A DNA stretch of 64,000 bases. It comes from Cotesia glomerata. Taxonomy: Eukaryota; Arthropoda; Insecta; Hymenoptera; Braconidae. A program made the translations under genes and the position numbers. How positions within the stretch are numbered: position 1 is the stretch's first letter; each line of letters begins with the position of its first letter. Of this stretch, positions 14,037 to 24,643 are shown piece by piece. The notes beneath the pieces were generated by a model. It was not told the DNA's origin. It saw nothing but the letters and a program-made list of their open reading frames with translations, and searched no databases. The stretch covers positions 2,790,001-2,854,000 of the forward strand of contig NC_058162.1 of the NCBI RefSeq assembly GCF_020080835.1, read 5' to 3'.

Positions 14037-14855
14037 TCTCTATTATTAAGAGAATAAGCAAAATTATTTGGTCAGTGTATTTATATAACAAAATGGGTTT
14101 CTATGTTTAAATTTGGTATCGTTGAAAAAGTCTTGACCTGGAGTTGTGCCTTTTCAAGGTTTTATATCATTCTCATCAATAGTCAATTTATGATGATAAG
14201 TATTTAGGCTGCATTCGAAAATGCTCTATCTCTAGATACATAATTAGGAAATGACCCTATGTCTCGTGAACTATTGACATTTTTGAAGATATAAGCTCAT
14301 CCCGATGTTACACTCATCAAGAGCTTTCATTTGAGTACCCACATCAATTTTTCATATATTTATATATATTATATATATGTATATATGAAAAATATATCAA
14401 AATGCATGTGGGTACTCAAATGAAAGCTCTTGATGAGTGTAACATCGTGATGAGCTTATATCTTTAAAAATGTCAATAATTAAGAAAGTACAGTGCAATT
14501 TAACATAATTAAAAAATGAACTTGTATCTTTTGAACTATTGGCATTTTTAAAGATATAAGCTCATCTTGATGTTACACTCATCGAAACCTTTCATTTGAG
14601 TACCCACATCAATTTTTCATACATTTATATATATTATATATATGTATATATGAAAAATATATGAAAATGCATGTGGGTGCTCAAATGAAAGTTCTTGATG
14701 AGTATAACATCGGGATGAGCTTATATCTTGAAAAAAATCAATAGTTTAAAAAGTACAGTGCAATTTAACAAAATTGATTATTTAATAAAGCAAAATTTTA
14801 TTTATTTATAGTTCACAAGCACACGGCAGTCACATAGTTACTGCAAGGTTGCTAG
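14037..14855 (+). mobile_element. Helitron copy A (complete, two hairpin units)
   Basis: The 5' end TCTCTATTATTAAGAG follows an A. The 3' end has the stem GGCAGTCAC / GTTACTGC (one mismatch to the family), then AAGGTTGCTAG, followed by T. TC start, sub-terminal hairpin, CTAG end and insertion between A and T are the Helitron hallmarks. Between the ends lie two tandem units of about 250 bp (roughly 14240-14500 and 14520-14770). Each is a long inverted repeat around GCTCATCCCGATGTTACACT with an AT-rich loop. No Rep or helicase coding is present, so it is non-autonomous. Confidence 0.9.
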
Positions 14856-16879
14856 TTTTTATTATTTGATTTTAAGATTCATTTTTCCTGGAGAGTTCTT
14901 TAAATTTTCGAGTATTTTCAGTAAAAACATTTCACTTTACGTTAATTTTTCAATTTTTAGTTTATAAATAGTAAAAAATATTTATTATTAATCTCATTTA
15001 TTTTTTTTTTTACCGATACATTACAGTAAAAATTAATAGTAGTTTTCTATTTTTTTCTACATTGTATTTGTAAATAATCATTAAAGAATTGTAATTAGAT
15101 CATAATTTGCGGAACGTCCTACGATTACTTTAATTTAAAAAAAAAATTTCTTTCTGTCTAATACTATGTTTGAATTGCACTATAAAAATGAATAAATCAA
15201 TACCGTAACGACGATAAAATCTGTTCAGGTAACATCATTATGTACAGATCATAAACGACAATATATAAAAACAAGATTGATGACAGAATGTTGATATTAG
15301 TAACAATAACAACAATGATGAATGATAAATTAATATTATTATGCAAGCCTTGATAATCCATCAGGCTGATCAAAGCCCAGTGTACATCACTTAAACCAAC
15401 TGAGGTCTCGGCAATATGCACTATTCGATTCATCCTATCACTACCACACCCGTGCACACACTATCCACCTCAACATCAACCTCCACAGCTACACGCAACC
15501 AAACACTATTCTAACACCCGATGTAAACAAACCCTCAGTAAATAATTTCTCACTCAATACTGCTGATATTACTGCTTATGTTTGCCGTCGCCCGACCAAA
15601 TACGCTCAATTGTCTCAAATTTTTATTTTCCCGCTCTCATTTCCAAACAACCTTTCAAATTAATCCAAATTAATTATTTAACTTCAACCAATCGTCTATT
15701 TATATATATATTAATGTGCAAATATCTAATTAAATTCAAACCTAAAATTATTCATTAAAATAATTATTCGAGTCAGTAAATGAGCTTTGAAAACTCCAAC
15801 GAGAATTCTCGCTTTGAACTTTCAAATCGATATTCTTTTGTCCTTTTAATTTTATCGCTTTAATTATTTTTTTACATTTATACTTTTATTCATTTTATGG
15901 AATTGTATGGAAATTTTTTCCGAGTTTAGTAAAAGTACCAACAAATTTTTATGAATAAAAGAAAAAGTATCGATTATTCGTGTAGCAGAATTAATTTTTG
16001 GTAACTAAATTTAAATGTAATACATCGACCTTTTTTTGTAAACTTTTAAAGAAAATTCTTCAGAATTTTTTTATTTAAAAAACATTTTCACCAAACTCGT
16101 AACATCTTTCTCGCATTTGTATCCTTGGAATATTTCTTTACTGCGCAAAAAAGCAGTAATAAATAAGCAAACTTTTACTTTCTTGTCACATTCACACTTT
16201 TGTATGCACGCGGACTAAAAATTACCTCGGTAATAATATAAATAAGTAGTAATACATAAAGTTTTATTAAAAGCTTTACTTTTAATAGAATTTGTTTCGA
16301 GAAAATTACAGTTGCTCAAGAAAAAAGATTTTTATCTAAAAAATTATTCATTGAGTTGCATTGGGTAATTTTTACCTGCGAAAAATCGAGTAAATTACCT
16401 CTACTCGAATTTTCTCTACTTTTTTTTTCATTATTCATGTTAACTTTGATGGAATGACACTAATTGGTAATTTAACGCGCATTATCAAAGTATTGACGTA
16501 TTATTGACTCGCTAAAGAACCATCGAGTATTTTTTTTATAATGTTGCAGTACGTATTGGCAGAATAAATTAACTTAGAAATGCTATTAGTCAATCATTTT
16601 TGGTTCTATCATATTTAAGTGTCACAGGTACTTTTTTCTCTGGTATATTTGTATGATAAAATAGTTTTTTTTTTTTTTTTAAATTAAATTTAGTATTATG
16701 AAACTTTTTGATTTGATTTTGTGCCTTTTAACGATTTCATATTCTTTTCAACACTTAACATATTATGCTAAGTTTTAAGAGTGGTTATAAATAGACAAAA
16801 ATTTTTAACTAGATAATATTTTTTAATTTAATTTTTTTTGCTCATATAAATGTTAATATATGTAAAAAATAAATCATTG
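14856..16879. other. Intergenic DNA with one weak exon candidate
   Basis: Mostly AT-rich unique sequence. A GC-richer patch at 15360-15560 contains the candidate described separately at 15197-15457. Nothing else recognised. Confidence 0.45.
15197..15457 (-). CDS. Weak candidate exon, possibly gustatory-receptor-like
   Basis: An 86-codon open frame on the minus strand; the first ATG (Met-Asn-Arg) is nine codons in. It reads SDVHWALISLMDYQGLHNNI and then a strongly hydrophobic stretch (SFIIVVIVTNINILSS and following) that could be a membrane segment. The order HW..L......N followed by a hydrophobic helix loosely recalls the TM6-TM7 region of insect gustatory receptors, which are rapidly evolving chemosensory membrane proteins. 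The family's TM7 signature (TYhhhhhQF) is absent and no partner exons were found. It could equally be a chance ORF or an old gene fragment. Confidence 0.18.
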   Translation of the reverse strand: MHGCGSDRMNRIVHIAETSVGLSDVHWALISLMDYQGLHNNINLSFIIVVIVTNINILSSILFLYIVVYDLYIMMLPEQILSSLRY

Positions 16880-17540
16880 CTAGCAACTTTGCAGTCACTA
16901 TGTGACTACCGTGACTTGTGAATTATAAGTAAATGAAAGTTTGCTTTATTAAATAATGAATTTTGTTAAATTGTACTGTACTTTCTTAACCATTGATGTT
17001 TTTAAAGATATAAGCTCATCCCGATGTTACACTCATCAAGAGCTTTCATTTGAGTACTCACATGCATTTTCATATATTTTTCATATATACATATATATAA
17101 ATATATGAAAAATTGATGTGGGTACTTAAATGAAAGGTCTCGATGAGTGTAACATCAGAATGAGCTTATATCTTTAAAAATTTCAATAGTTCACAAGATA
17201 CAAGGTCATTTCTTAATTATGTTAAATTGCACTGTACTCTCTTAAATATTAACGTTCTTAAAGATATAAGCTCATCCCGATGTTACGCTCATCAAGAGCT
17301 TTCATTTGAGTAGTCACATGCATTTTGATAAATTTTTCATAAATACATATGCATAATATATATAAATATATGAAAAATTGATGTGGGTACTCAAATGAAA
17401 GGTCTCGATGAGTGTAACATCGGAATGAGCTTATTTCTTTAAAAATGTTAATATTTCACAAGATACAAGGTTATTTCTTAATTATGTATCCAAAGATAGA
17501 GAATTTTCGAATGCAGTCTAAATACTTATCATCATAAATT
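16880..17540 (-). mobile_element. Helitron copy B (5'-truncated)
   Basis: On the minus strand the 3' end reads GTAGTCACATAGTGACTGC, AAAGTTGCTAG, with A next to it on the plus strand. Two hairpin units follow (about 16990-17180 and 17250-17460), then the GAATTTTCGAATGCAGTCTAA segment typical of the 5' region. Similarity stops near 17540, well before the TC end, so the copy is truncated. Confidence 0.85.
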
Positions 17541-18735
17541 GAAATCTGTCATCAAAAACAAGTTGTGTAATACCATACAGTGATTTAAATGAAACGTTTG
17601 ATAGGCTATTAAATATTTTTACGCTGCAATTAATAACAATCAAACGTACGAGCCCAAGCATTATACAATGACATAATGAGTTTAATTTCCAATCAATTGA
17701 TACCGTTTATTCATCAACTAATGATTTTATAATTTCCGTTGCATATGCAAAATACTATTCGGTAAAATTCAACGGGCAATTATGAGTGTGATGGAATAAT
17801 TGTGAGTATGAATTTTCTACGTGTCTGTCATTTTCACCTATCGCTCTATTTATTCGTCAGTACTCAGTACTCAGTATCAATTATATTCAATACTGTCAAC
17901 GTCATAATCCGATGACAATTCGTCCACTCTGTACTATATTTAAGCGGACAATGTACACAGACAATTTTAAATATTATTAAAGTGTTGTTTTTTAAATTTA
18001 AATTTAAAAGTTTTTAATACAAAAATTTTCTTATATTTTGTAGGAATAAAAAAAAATATGTAGAGGTATTTTTATTGGGTAACATATTTTTTAAAAAAAT
18101 AATAAAGTGTTAAATTGAATAAATCAAGCCACAAGTGTAATAAAATAGAATTCATGTCACGTATAACTAAACCGTAGAACAATTAATTACACGTAAGTCC
18201 ATTGGTTTGAGAATTTTCAGTCTAGTGCAAAATAGCGAGCGGAGATGAAAAGCGTTGCAAGCTTTTAGAATATGTAGGTACACGGGCAAGAGACTAGAAC
18301 TGAGTATACATTTGAGCGTGAAAATAAGATGAAAACATAAGATAAGAGCTGTATCGTAGGTTAATGTTACATTATAGTCACTATGTTTTCCTCTGGGTAT
18401 ATATTTATATATGTATGAGTGCGTTATGTGGCAATAATGTGTGTCTCGCTCTATTTTGCACTGCTTGATTTACATATTCATATTTATGTCTGATTCAAAG
18501 AGAAGTTTGTATTAAAGTTCTACTGTAACATTAAAATTTTACAAGCTTTGTTAAAAATAATAGTCATAATAATAATGATAATAATAATACAATGTAAAAA
18601 ATTTATGGAGTGAATGATTTTGAATTGATTTAATCTTCCCTATTAATTACAAAATACGTATTGAGAGATTTTTAAAATTAGTATTACCATTTTTCTCAAT
18701 TTTATATAAAAAATAAATTTTAGTATTTTTTAAAA
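17541..18735. other. Intergenic DNA, no supported gene
   Basis: AT-rich with a GATAATAATAATAC short repeat near 18570-18590. No exon, RNA gene or bounded element recognised. Confidence 0.5.
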
Positions 18736-18885
18736 ATTAACATAATTAAAAAATAATTCTGTATCTCGTGAACTATTGACATTTTTTAAGATATAAGCTC
18801 ATCTCGATGTTACACTCATCAAGACCTTTCATTTAAATACCGACATCAATTTTTTATATATTTATATATATTATATATATGAATA

Positions 18886-19721
18886 CAGTGTAAACTCTAT
18901 ATAACGTTACTCTATATAACGACAAACTCCTTAAAGCGTCAAAATCACTTGTCTTTGGTTGGTTTAGCTTGTCTTTCATACAATGATACACTCTATATAG
19001 CATTATACTCACTCTCAATAACGACAACAATTAAGTGGCATCATGCATTCCGAACTTTCTAAGAAATTCAGCTAAATTATTAGGAAAATATCTCCTTTAT
19101 GACCAAGATCCCTCAATATCGCAAGATATGAAAAAAATATCGACGTTCTAATTAACAAATTGTCTAACTCCATTTTAGACAATCTTCCATTTGAATCGTT
19201 TATTTGAGAAACCCCATAAGTCATATGGGATTTCCATATAACTTGTGGGGTTTCTCAAATAAACGATTCATTTGTTCAAAGAAACAATTTGTGAAAATTT
19301 TATTATCACTTAAAAAAACCATTTAATATCTAATAGAGGTATAATATTTTGGTTTGGATCATTCAAATAATTTATAATTTGACTATTGCTACATTAAAAT
19401 GTTAAAAAATTACCCTCTACAAAATAAGGAGTTAGACCAATTGCTAATTAGACCGTCGATATGTAAAAAAATACAACAAAATTATTGGTGCAAAAAAATA
19501 CGTCAGACAAAAATAACAGAATACACGCAATAGGGCTGTTAATGAATAAATCAATAAATAAATAAAATTGCTTTCTATGCACATAACTACAGTAAAAATA
19601 TGGTCTAAAGTAAACTTTTTTTTTTCTAATTCTAATTTTTCTTCTCTCTATTTAACGTCAACTCTCTATAACGTCATAAAATTCACGGTCCCTTCAGTGT
19701 CGTTATATAGAGTTTACACTG
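18886..19721. mobile_element. 836-bp pogo/Tigger-type MITE inside Helitron C
   Basis: Ends are CAGTGTAAACTCTATATAAC and the exact reverse complement, flanked by TA (18884-18885, 19722-19723). CAGT termini with a TA target and CTATATAACG-type repeats are typical of the pogo/Tigger branch of Tc1/mariner. No transposase frame survives. The termini are repeated internally near 18982 and 19660. It carries a further inverted-repeat block at 19137-19462. Confidence 0.85.
19137..19462. repeat. Inverted-repeat block nested inside the pogo-type MITE
   Basis: Left arm ATATCGACGTTCTAATTAAC continues to TCTAACTCC; the right arm is its imperfect reverse complement ending GTCGATAT. At its centre is a second near-perfect palindrome (19195-19270) with arms of about 28 bp around TTTATTTGAGAAACCCCATA. 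It may be a third-level insertion, but no target duplication was identified. Confidence 0.65.
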
Positions 19722-19960
19722 TATATGAAAAATATATGAAAATGCATGTGGGTACTTAAATGAAAGCTATTGATGAGTGTAACATCGGGATTAGCTTATA
19801 TCTTTAAAAATGTCAGTAGTTAGGAAAGTACCGTGCAATTTAACATAATTAAGAAACGACTTTGTATCTTGTGAACTATTGACATTTTTAAAGATATAAG
19901 CTCATCATGATGTTACACTCATTAAGAAGACATACATTGCAGTTTGATATATTTTCATAT

Positions 19961-19988
19961 ACATATATATATATATATATATATAGCA

Positions 19989-20050
<62 letters not shown>
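19961..20050. repeat. (AT)n in loop of Helitron C hairpin
   Basis: AT dinucleotide run broken once by GCAGC, occupying the loop position of the second hairpin unit. Confidence 0.9.
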
Positions 20051-20058
<8 letters not shown>

Positions 20059-20261
20059 GAAAAATATATGAAAATGCATGTGGGTACTCAAATGAAAGCT
20101 CTTAATGAGTGTAACATCATGATGAGCTTATATCTTTAAAAACGTCAATATTAAAAAAAGTACAGTGCAATTGAACAAAATTCATTATTTAATAAAGCAA
20201 AATTTTATTTATTTATAGTTCACAAGTCACGGAAGTCACATAGTGACTGCAAGATTGCTAG

Positions 20262-21721
20262 TTAATTTTATTTAATTAAAAGAAGCAATGTTAATAATTT
20301 TTTACTCATTACGTTAGGATTTATCAGGAAGACTTAAAGTATTAGTTATTAATTTGGCATTTGAAACTTAAGTTAATTAGAATTTACTAAAGCATAAAAA
20401 CTCCGTACTCGGATGTTCTTTGGATGAAAATTCAAATTAACTTTGCTAATAAAAAAAGGAGTATTTTATTCCTTCACTCAAGTAGTCCAAGTGATAGCAG
20501 TGAAGAATCACCCCTAATTTTTTACTGTGTAACAATAAAAATAATTTTAAAAAAAATAGCAATATTAATAAAAATAATCATAAAAATAGTGAAATTTTTC
20601 ATTGTTTGAAGATTGATAATAACACTCTAGTTTTGAAAGATGACCCCATTAATCAAAAACCGCATTAAACGTCGCGAAACATTAATCATGTGACAAGTTT
20701 TCTCCGGTGGTTTCCACGTGTCGAGATAACAATAAAGCATAACAAAAAGTACTGTAAAAAATCTAAGTATTTAACACGGATGAAATTTATATTTTATGAT
20801 GAGCGTGAAAGTAAACGGAAGAATGAGAAACACGAAAAGTATAGAGTGAAAGCACCCGGGGGTGAAATGTTTTTTTTTTTTTATTGTCAAGAGGACAACT
20901 TAAATGAGTGTGGATTTCTTTTGACACTGAATTTTTTTGCATCATATAATATTACTGCGGTGATGAGTCTTGAGGAATTATTTTCCTGATTTTAATGAAT
21001 TAAAGTTCTATATTTGGGTACAATAATTTTTTTTTTAATTTTATAACTGAAATTGTTTTTATAAAACGGATTTTTGAAACATTTGATTTATTTCCGGAGA
21101 CAATTCATCAGAAAAAAATGTATAATTGATATCGAAGATAATTGGTACATCAGTAAATGACGCTGAAACTAGGGTGGTACTTTCCTGTCTGCTATCAGTT
21201 TTTCTAGGTCTCTGTCGGACAACACAATAGACTTTAAGTATAATGGCGATGGAAGTTTACTCCCCTTATATTCCAACAAAACTCTCTTTCTCTCGCTCTC
21301 TCTTCCAAACTGTCCTCTTTTCTCGGCCATACTTATCATCAGTACTTCACTTATTCTCTCATCCGCTCTAACTTTATTCATTCCCTGTGATACTCATTGG
21401 GACTAGACGGCAGCCGGTTCTCTCTTCTTACGGATATAACTAAACAAGAGACCAAATCGTCGACGAAAAGTCTTCCGAGGAGGAAGAAACTAAAAAAAAT
21501 AACTCTACTAAGTGCTACTCAATTTCCACTTGAATCAACTTCCCAACCCTTAATCTCCAAGTTATTCCTTAATAAGAGTTATTATTTGTCGGGAATCATC
21601 AGACTTTAATTTCAAATTTTCATCATAATAGTACTAACAATAATAATAATAATAATAATAATTATTATTATTACACAGAAAAAACTAAATTGTAATAAAT
21701 AATAGTGGATTTATAATAAAG
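20262..21721. other. Intergenic DNA with a weak ORF
   Basis: Unique AT-rich sequence with one GC-richer patch (21170-21500) whose minus-strand ORF is given separately. A trinucleotide AAT/TTA array lies at about 21640-21675. Confidence 0.5.
21169..21381 (-). CDS. Candidate 70-aa ORF, unidentified
   Basis: Minus-strand frame from ATG to TAG, hydrophilic and charged (MNKVRADERISEV at the start, DLEKLIADRKVPP at the end), unlike the AT-rich chance frames around it. The segment RVLLEYKGSKLPSPLYL vaguely recalls the sequence before the zinc knuckle in LINE Gag proteins, but no CCHC motif follows. It could be a short orphan gene, a retroelement remnant or chance. Confidence 0.2.
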   Translation of the reverse strand: MNKVRADERISEVLMISMAEKRGQFGRESERKRVLLEYKGSKLPSPLYLKSIVLSDRDLEKLIADRKVPP

Positions 21722-22635
21722 ACCCGGATCAAAAAATTTAGTCTGTTTTATGATTAATAAAAATTTTTAACATTTTTCATTCAATTTAATTTTATTATCT
21801 GTATCTATTTTATATAAGAATTTAATCTGCTTTTGCCTGTACTATTCCCAATTCAGACCAATTTCAGATCATTTTTGATGTTATAATAAAATTGTTTTCT
21901 ATTGTTTCAAGACCAAAATCAGACTTTTTGTCACAATCATTTAACTGGTTTTGATCGCATCAAGGTCAAAAACAGACCAAAACGTTCCATAATTTTTAGT
22001 CGGTTTTTGATCGCCTGTAGATCAAAAACAGACCTTTTACGAATTAGATAAAAATAATAATAATATATTTATTTATTATTATTTTACAGTTACAAAACTT
22101 TTATAATCCATGAAATGTTAAGCTATGACAAATAAATATGACAGATGTAAGGTTATAATCGATGTTCAGTTCATAAAACAAGAGAGCGCCTAAATATATT
22201 TTAAATTAACTTATTTTTTCAAATAAATGCGACTTATAATTTTTAATGAGATACTTTTGAGTCCAAAAAATTATAAGTCATTATCTTAGTCGACTTTTGG
22301 CCTTCGAGCATTTAGAGTGAAAATTATAGAACGAAAACAGGATAAGATTTCATATTGAATTTGAAAACAATACATAAAGTCCATCTATAAATTAACTAGA
22401 CTAAAAACCGATCAAACTTTTAAAACTTTTTAGTCTCATGAGATTAGAAACAGCATAAAATATTCATAGTTGCTCAATTATTTTACTAAAAAGTTATTTA
22501 GACTTAAAACAGATCAAAAATAATTTCAATAGTAGATCAAATACAGATGAAAATGTTTTTAAAAGTTCAAATACAGATCAATAAGTTCAGATGCAGATCA
22601 TTTAGCTTAAAATCAGTTTAAATTTTTCGACCCGG
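21722..22635. mobile_element. TIR element with CCCGGATCAAAAAATTTAG ends
   Basis: The left end CCCGGATCAAAAAATTTAGT and the right end (reverse complement CCCGGGTCGAAAAATTTAAA) form imperfect inverted repeats. The body is filled with diverged copies of GATCAAAAACAGACC and its variants in both orientations. No coding frame. The exact termini and target duplication are unclear. Confidence 0.6.
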
Positions 22636-24643
22636 GGAGTAATGAATTGATAATAAATATAATTTCTAACAGTAAAATCGTAATATTAGTGGTTAATTTT
22701 TGCTGTATATTATTTAAACATACACAAAAATCAATTTTATAGTGAAAAAAAAATAAAGTACACGAAAAAAAGAAAAATTGAAAAATTACATTATAAATAG
22801 TAATTCGATTGTCCCGTCGTATTTAAAACTAAAAAAATTACAGTTCAAAATAACATTTTTCTAAATTCAAACTTTGAATTTTAATTTTCAGAGTTTTCGA
22901 TGCAATATTTACATTTTTCAATGTACTTCTTACAAAATCTGTAATAATTACAATCTGAAACTGTAATTTTTCCAATTTTTTACACAAAGCGCCACGTTAC
23001 ATTATATATAATGTAATTTTTCCGATCACAAACTTATCAATGGTACCAAATTTCACTACAAAAAAATCATTTTATAATAAGAATACGTCCGTCGCAAAAT
23101 TTCCTTTTCTTTTTAATTTATATAAATTAATATTTAACATTACTGTTAAATTTACAAAAGTAAATAAATAAATTTTATCAAGCTTGAAATTTTTATTTAT
23201 CTATAACTGCTCCATAATAAATGAACATTTTATCGTACAAATATTTAGGAGACAAAATTTTCCTAATTTTCTCAATCATATACTCTATTATTAAATGGGT
23301 ATCTTCGGAGTTAATTGATCTTCCCAAATTAATTAACTACAGTTGATGATTATTTAGCTTTGTGCGGGATACGAAATGTCTAAAGTGATTAATGGTGTCA
23401 CAAATAGAGCTGCAGAGGTGTGTGAAGCTAATTTGTTAAGGATCTGCATATCAATGGCCTGAACACGAGGCAATCTGGCTGCTCGGTCATGCCGTGGAAC
23501 ATGGACTAATGGTCGTGACCTGCGATCTGGATTTGAATCTAAGCTAAGCAACTCCACTACCAGCTGACGTAGCTGGTAGCTCCGTTGCAAGAAATCCCCA
23601 TCATAATTAAAAATCATAATTAACACATTTCTCTTATTTTTTATACCATAAAAAATAAGTTTCAAATGCCTTTCAATATGGATGCAAGCATAAAATTTTC
23701 ATTTCTTTTGTCTAAAAATATGAATAGTTAGTTTTGGAAAAAATTGTTATTGTATATACTGTTAAAAATTTCTGTAAATTTCCATTATAAAAATAACCGA
23801 TTCAAATTTTGGCTAAATGTTTTACTAATGTAGTTTCCAAAACACTTTTTGTAAAATTACCATGAAAATTTTTCACAGCGATATGTCAAATTTAACTGCA
23901 TCTTACGACGATAATATATACTTGATCTTGAAATTTTGTATTTTATTTTTTATTACAATATGAAGTTTTAAAACGAGCAATTTTTGAAATAACTGCTAGC
24001 GTAAAGCTTATCTTGGTTAAATCTCTTAAAACTTATAATATTATATAAAACTTTTTCTTATAGTATAAATTACTTATTATACCTTGCAGTATGTACTTAC
24101 TTTTCAAGTTTATTATGATACTTCTTTATATTCTGTATGTAAAACTTCCATAGATTAATGTACCATTCTAATGTATGCCATTTGGCCTACTTGCCTTGGC
24201 ATATTCAAATGGATACAATACATTCAAAACAATAGGCTTTTTTAAAAATAAATTTTTTAGATAAAGAACATATCTTAAGAATCAAGTAGTTTTTTTTTCA
24301 GTTTGCCGAAAATTCCTCGTTTGATTTATAATTTCCAATTTTTTTTTTTTTTAATTATAATTGATATTCGTTCAAAATAAATAGAAAGAAAGAATTATCC
24401 TTTGTAGAATCATTTTTTCTGATTCAAAAAATTATTTACACTAAAAAAAAAAGAGGGAATAAAACTCTCGGAGGGAAGATGGACCGTCCATCTGTTGGCT
24501 TGAATTAGATTCACTAGTCATTTGTGACCCTAGGCTGATTGAATTCTAACTAAAAAAAAAGTTTTTTTTTCACCTAGGAAGTTTTTCCTTCCACTAAAGA
24601 AACTGGTATACCTGTGTGGAGAATACCTTAGTTTATTTTTACA
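22636..24643. other. Intergenic DNA with a repeat fragment and a weak ORF
   Basis: Bases 22914-23028 are the reverse complement of the fragment at 7005-7125. The GC-richer ORF at 23354-23665 is described separately. A GATGGACCGTCCATC palindrome lies near 24479. Confidence 0.5.
23354..23665 (-). CDS. Candidate 103-aa ORF in a GC-rich patch, unidentified
   Basis: Minus-strand open frame from ATG. The middle and C-terminal part is of clearly higher GC than the surroundings and has a protein-like composition (SYQLRQLVVELLSLDSNPDR, then RLPRVQAIDMQILNKLASHT). No domain is recognised. The GC-rich patch covers only about 23360-23590, so the N-terminal lysine-rich part may be non-coding and the real feature could be a single exon or a gene fragment. 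No splice site stands out clearly. Confidence 0.25.
   Translation of the reverse strand: MKLIFYGIKNKRNVLIMIFNYDGDFLQRSYQLRQLVVELLSLDSNPDRRSRPLVHVPRHDRAARLPRVQAIDMQILNKLASHTSAALFVTPLITLDISYPAQS

Larger units (their letters stand above)
18736..20261 (+). mobile_element. Helitron copy C (5'-truncated) with nested insertions
   Basis: The 3' end is GGAAGTCACATAGTGACTGC, AAGATTGCTAG, followed by T. Similarity to the family begins near 18736 inside the element, so the 5' end is missing. The first hairpin unit is split in its AT loop by an 836-bp TA-flanked MITE (18886-19721). The second unit (about 19860-20150) has its loop expanded into an AT microsatellite. Confidence 0.87.

Noticed and set aside
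14290..14460. Regular inverted repeats that might suggest a CRISPR array
   Set aside because: They are Helitron hairpin units in eukaryotic DNA; no spacer-repeat pattern.
19888..20091. 67-codon frame of Tyr-Ile repeats
   Set aside because: Reads through the AT array in a Helitron loop.
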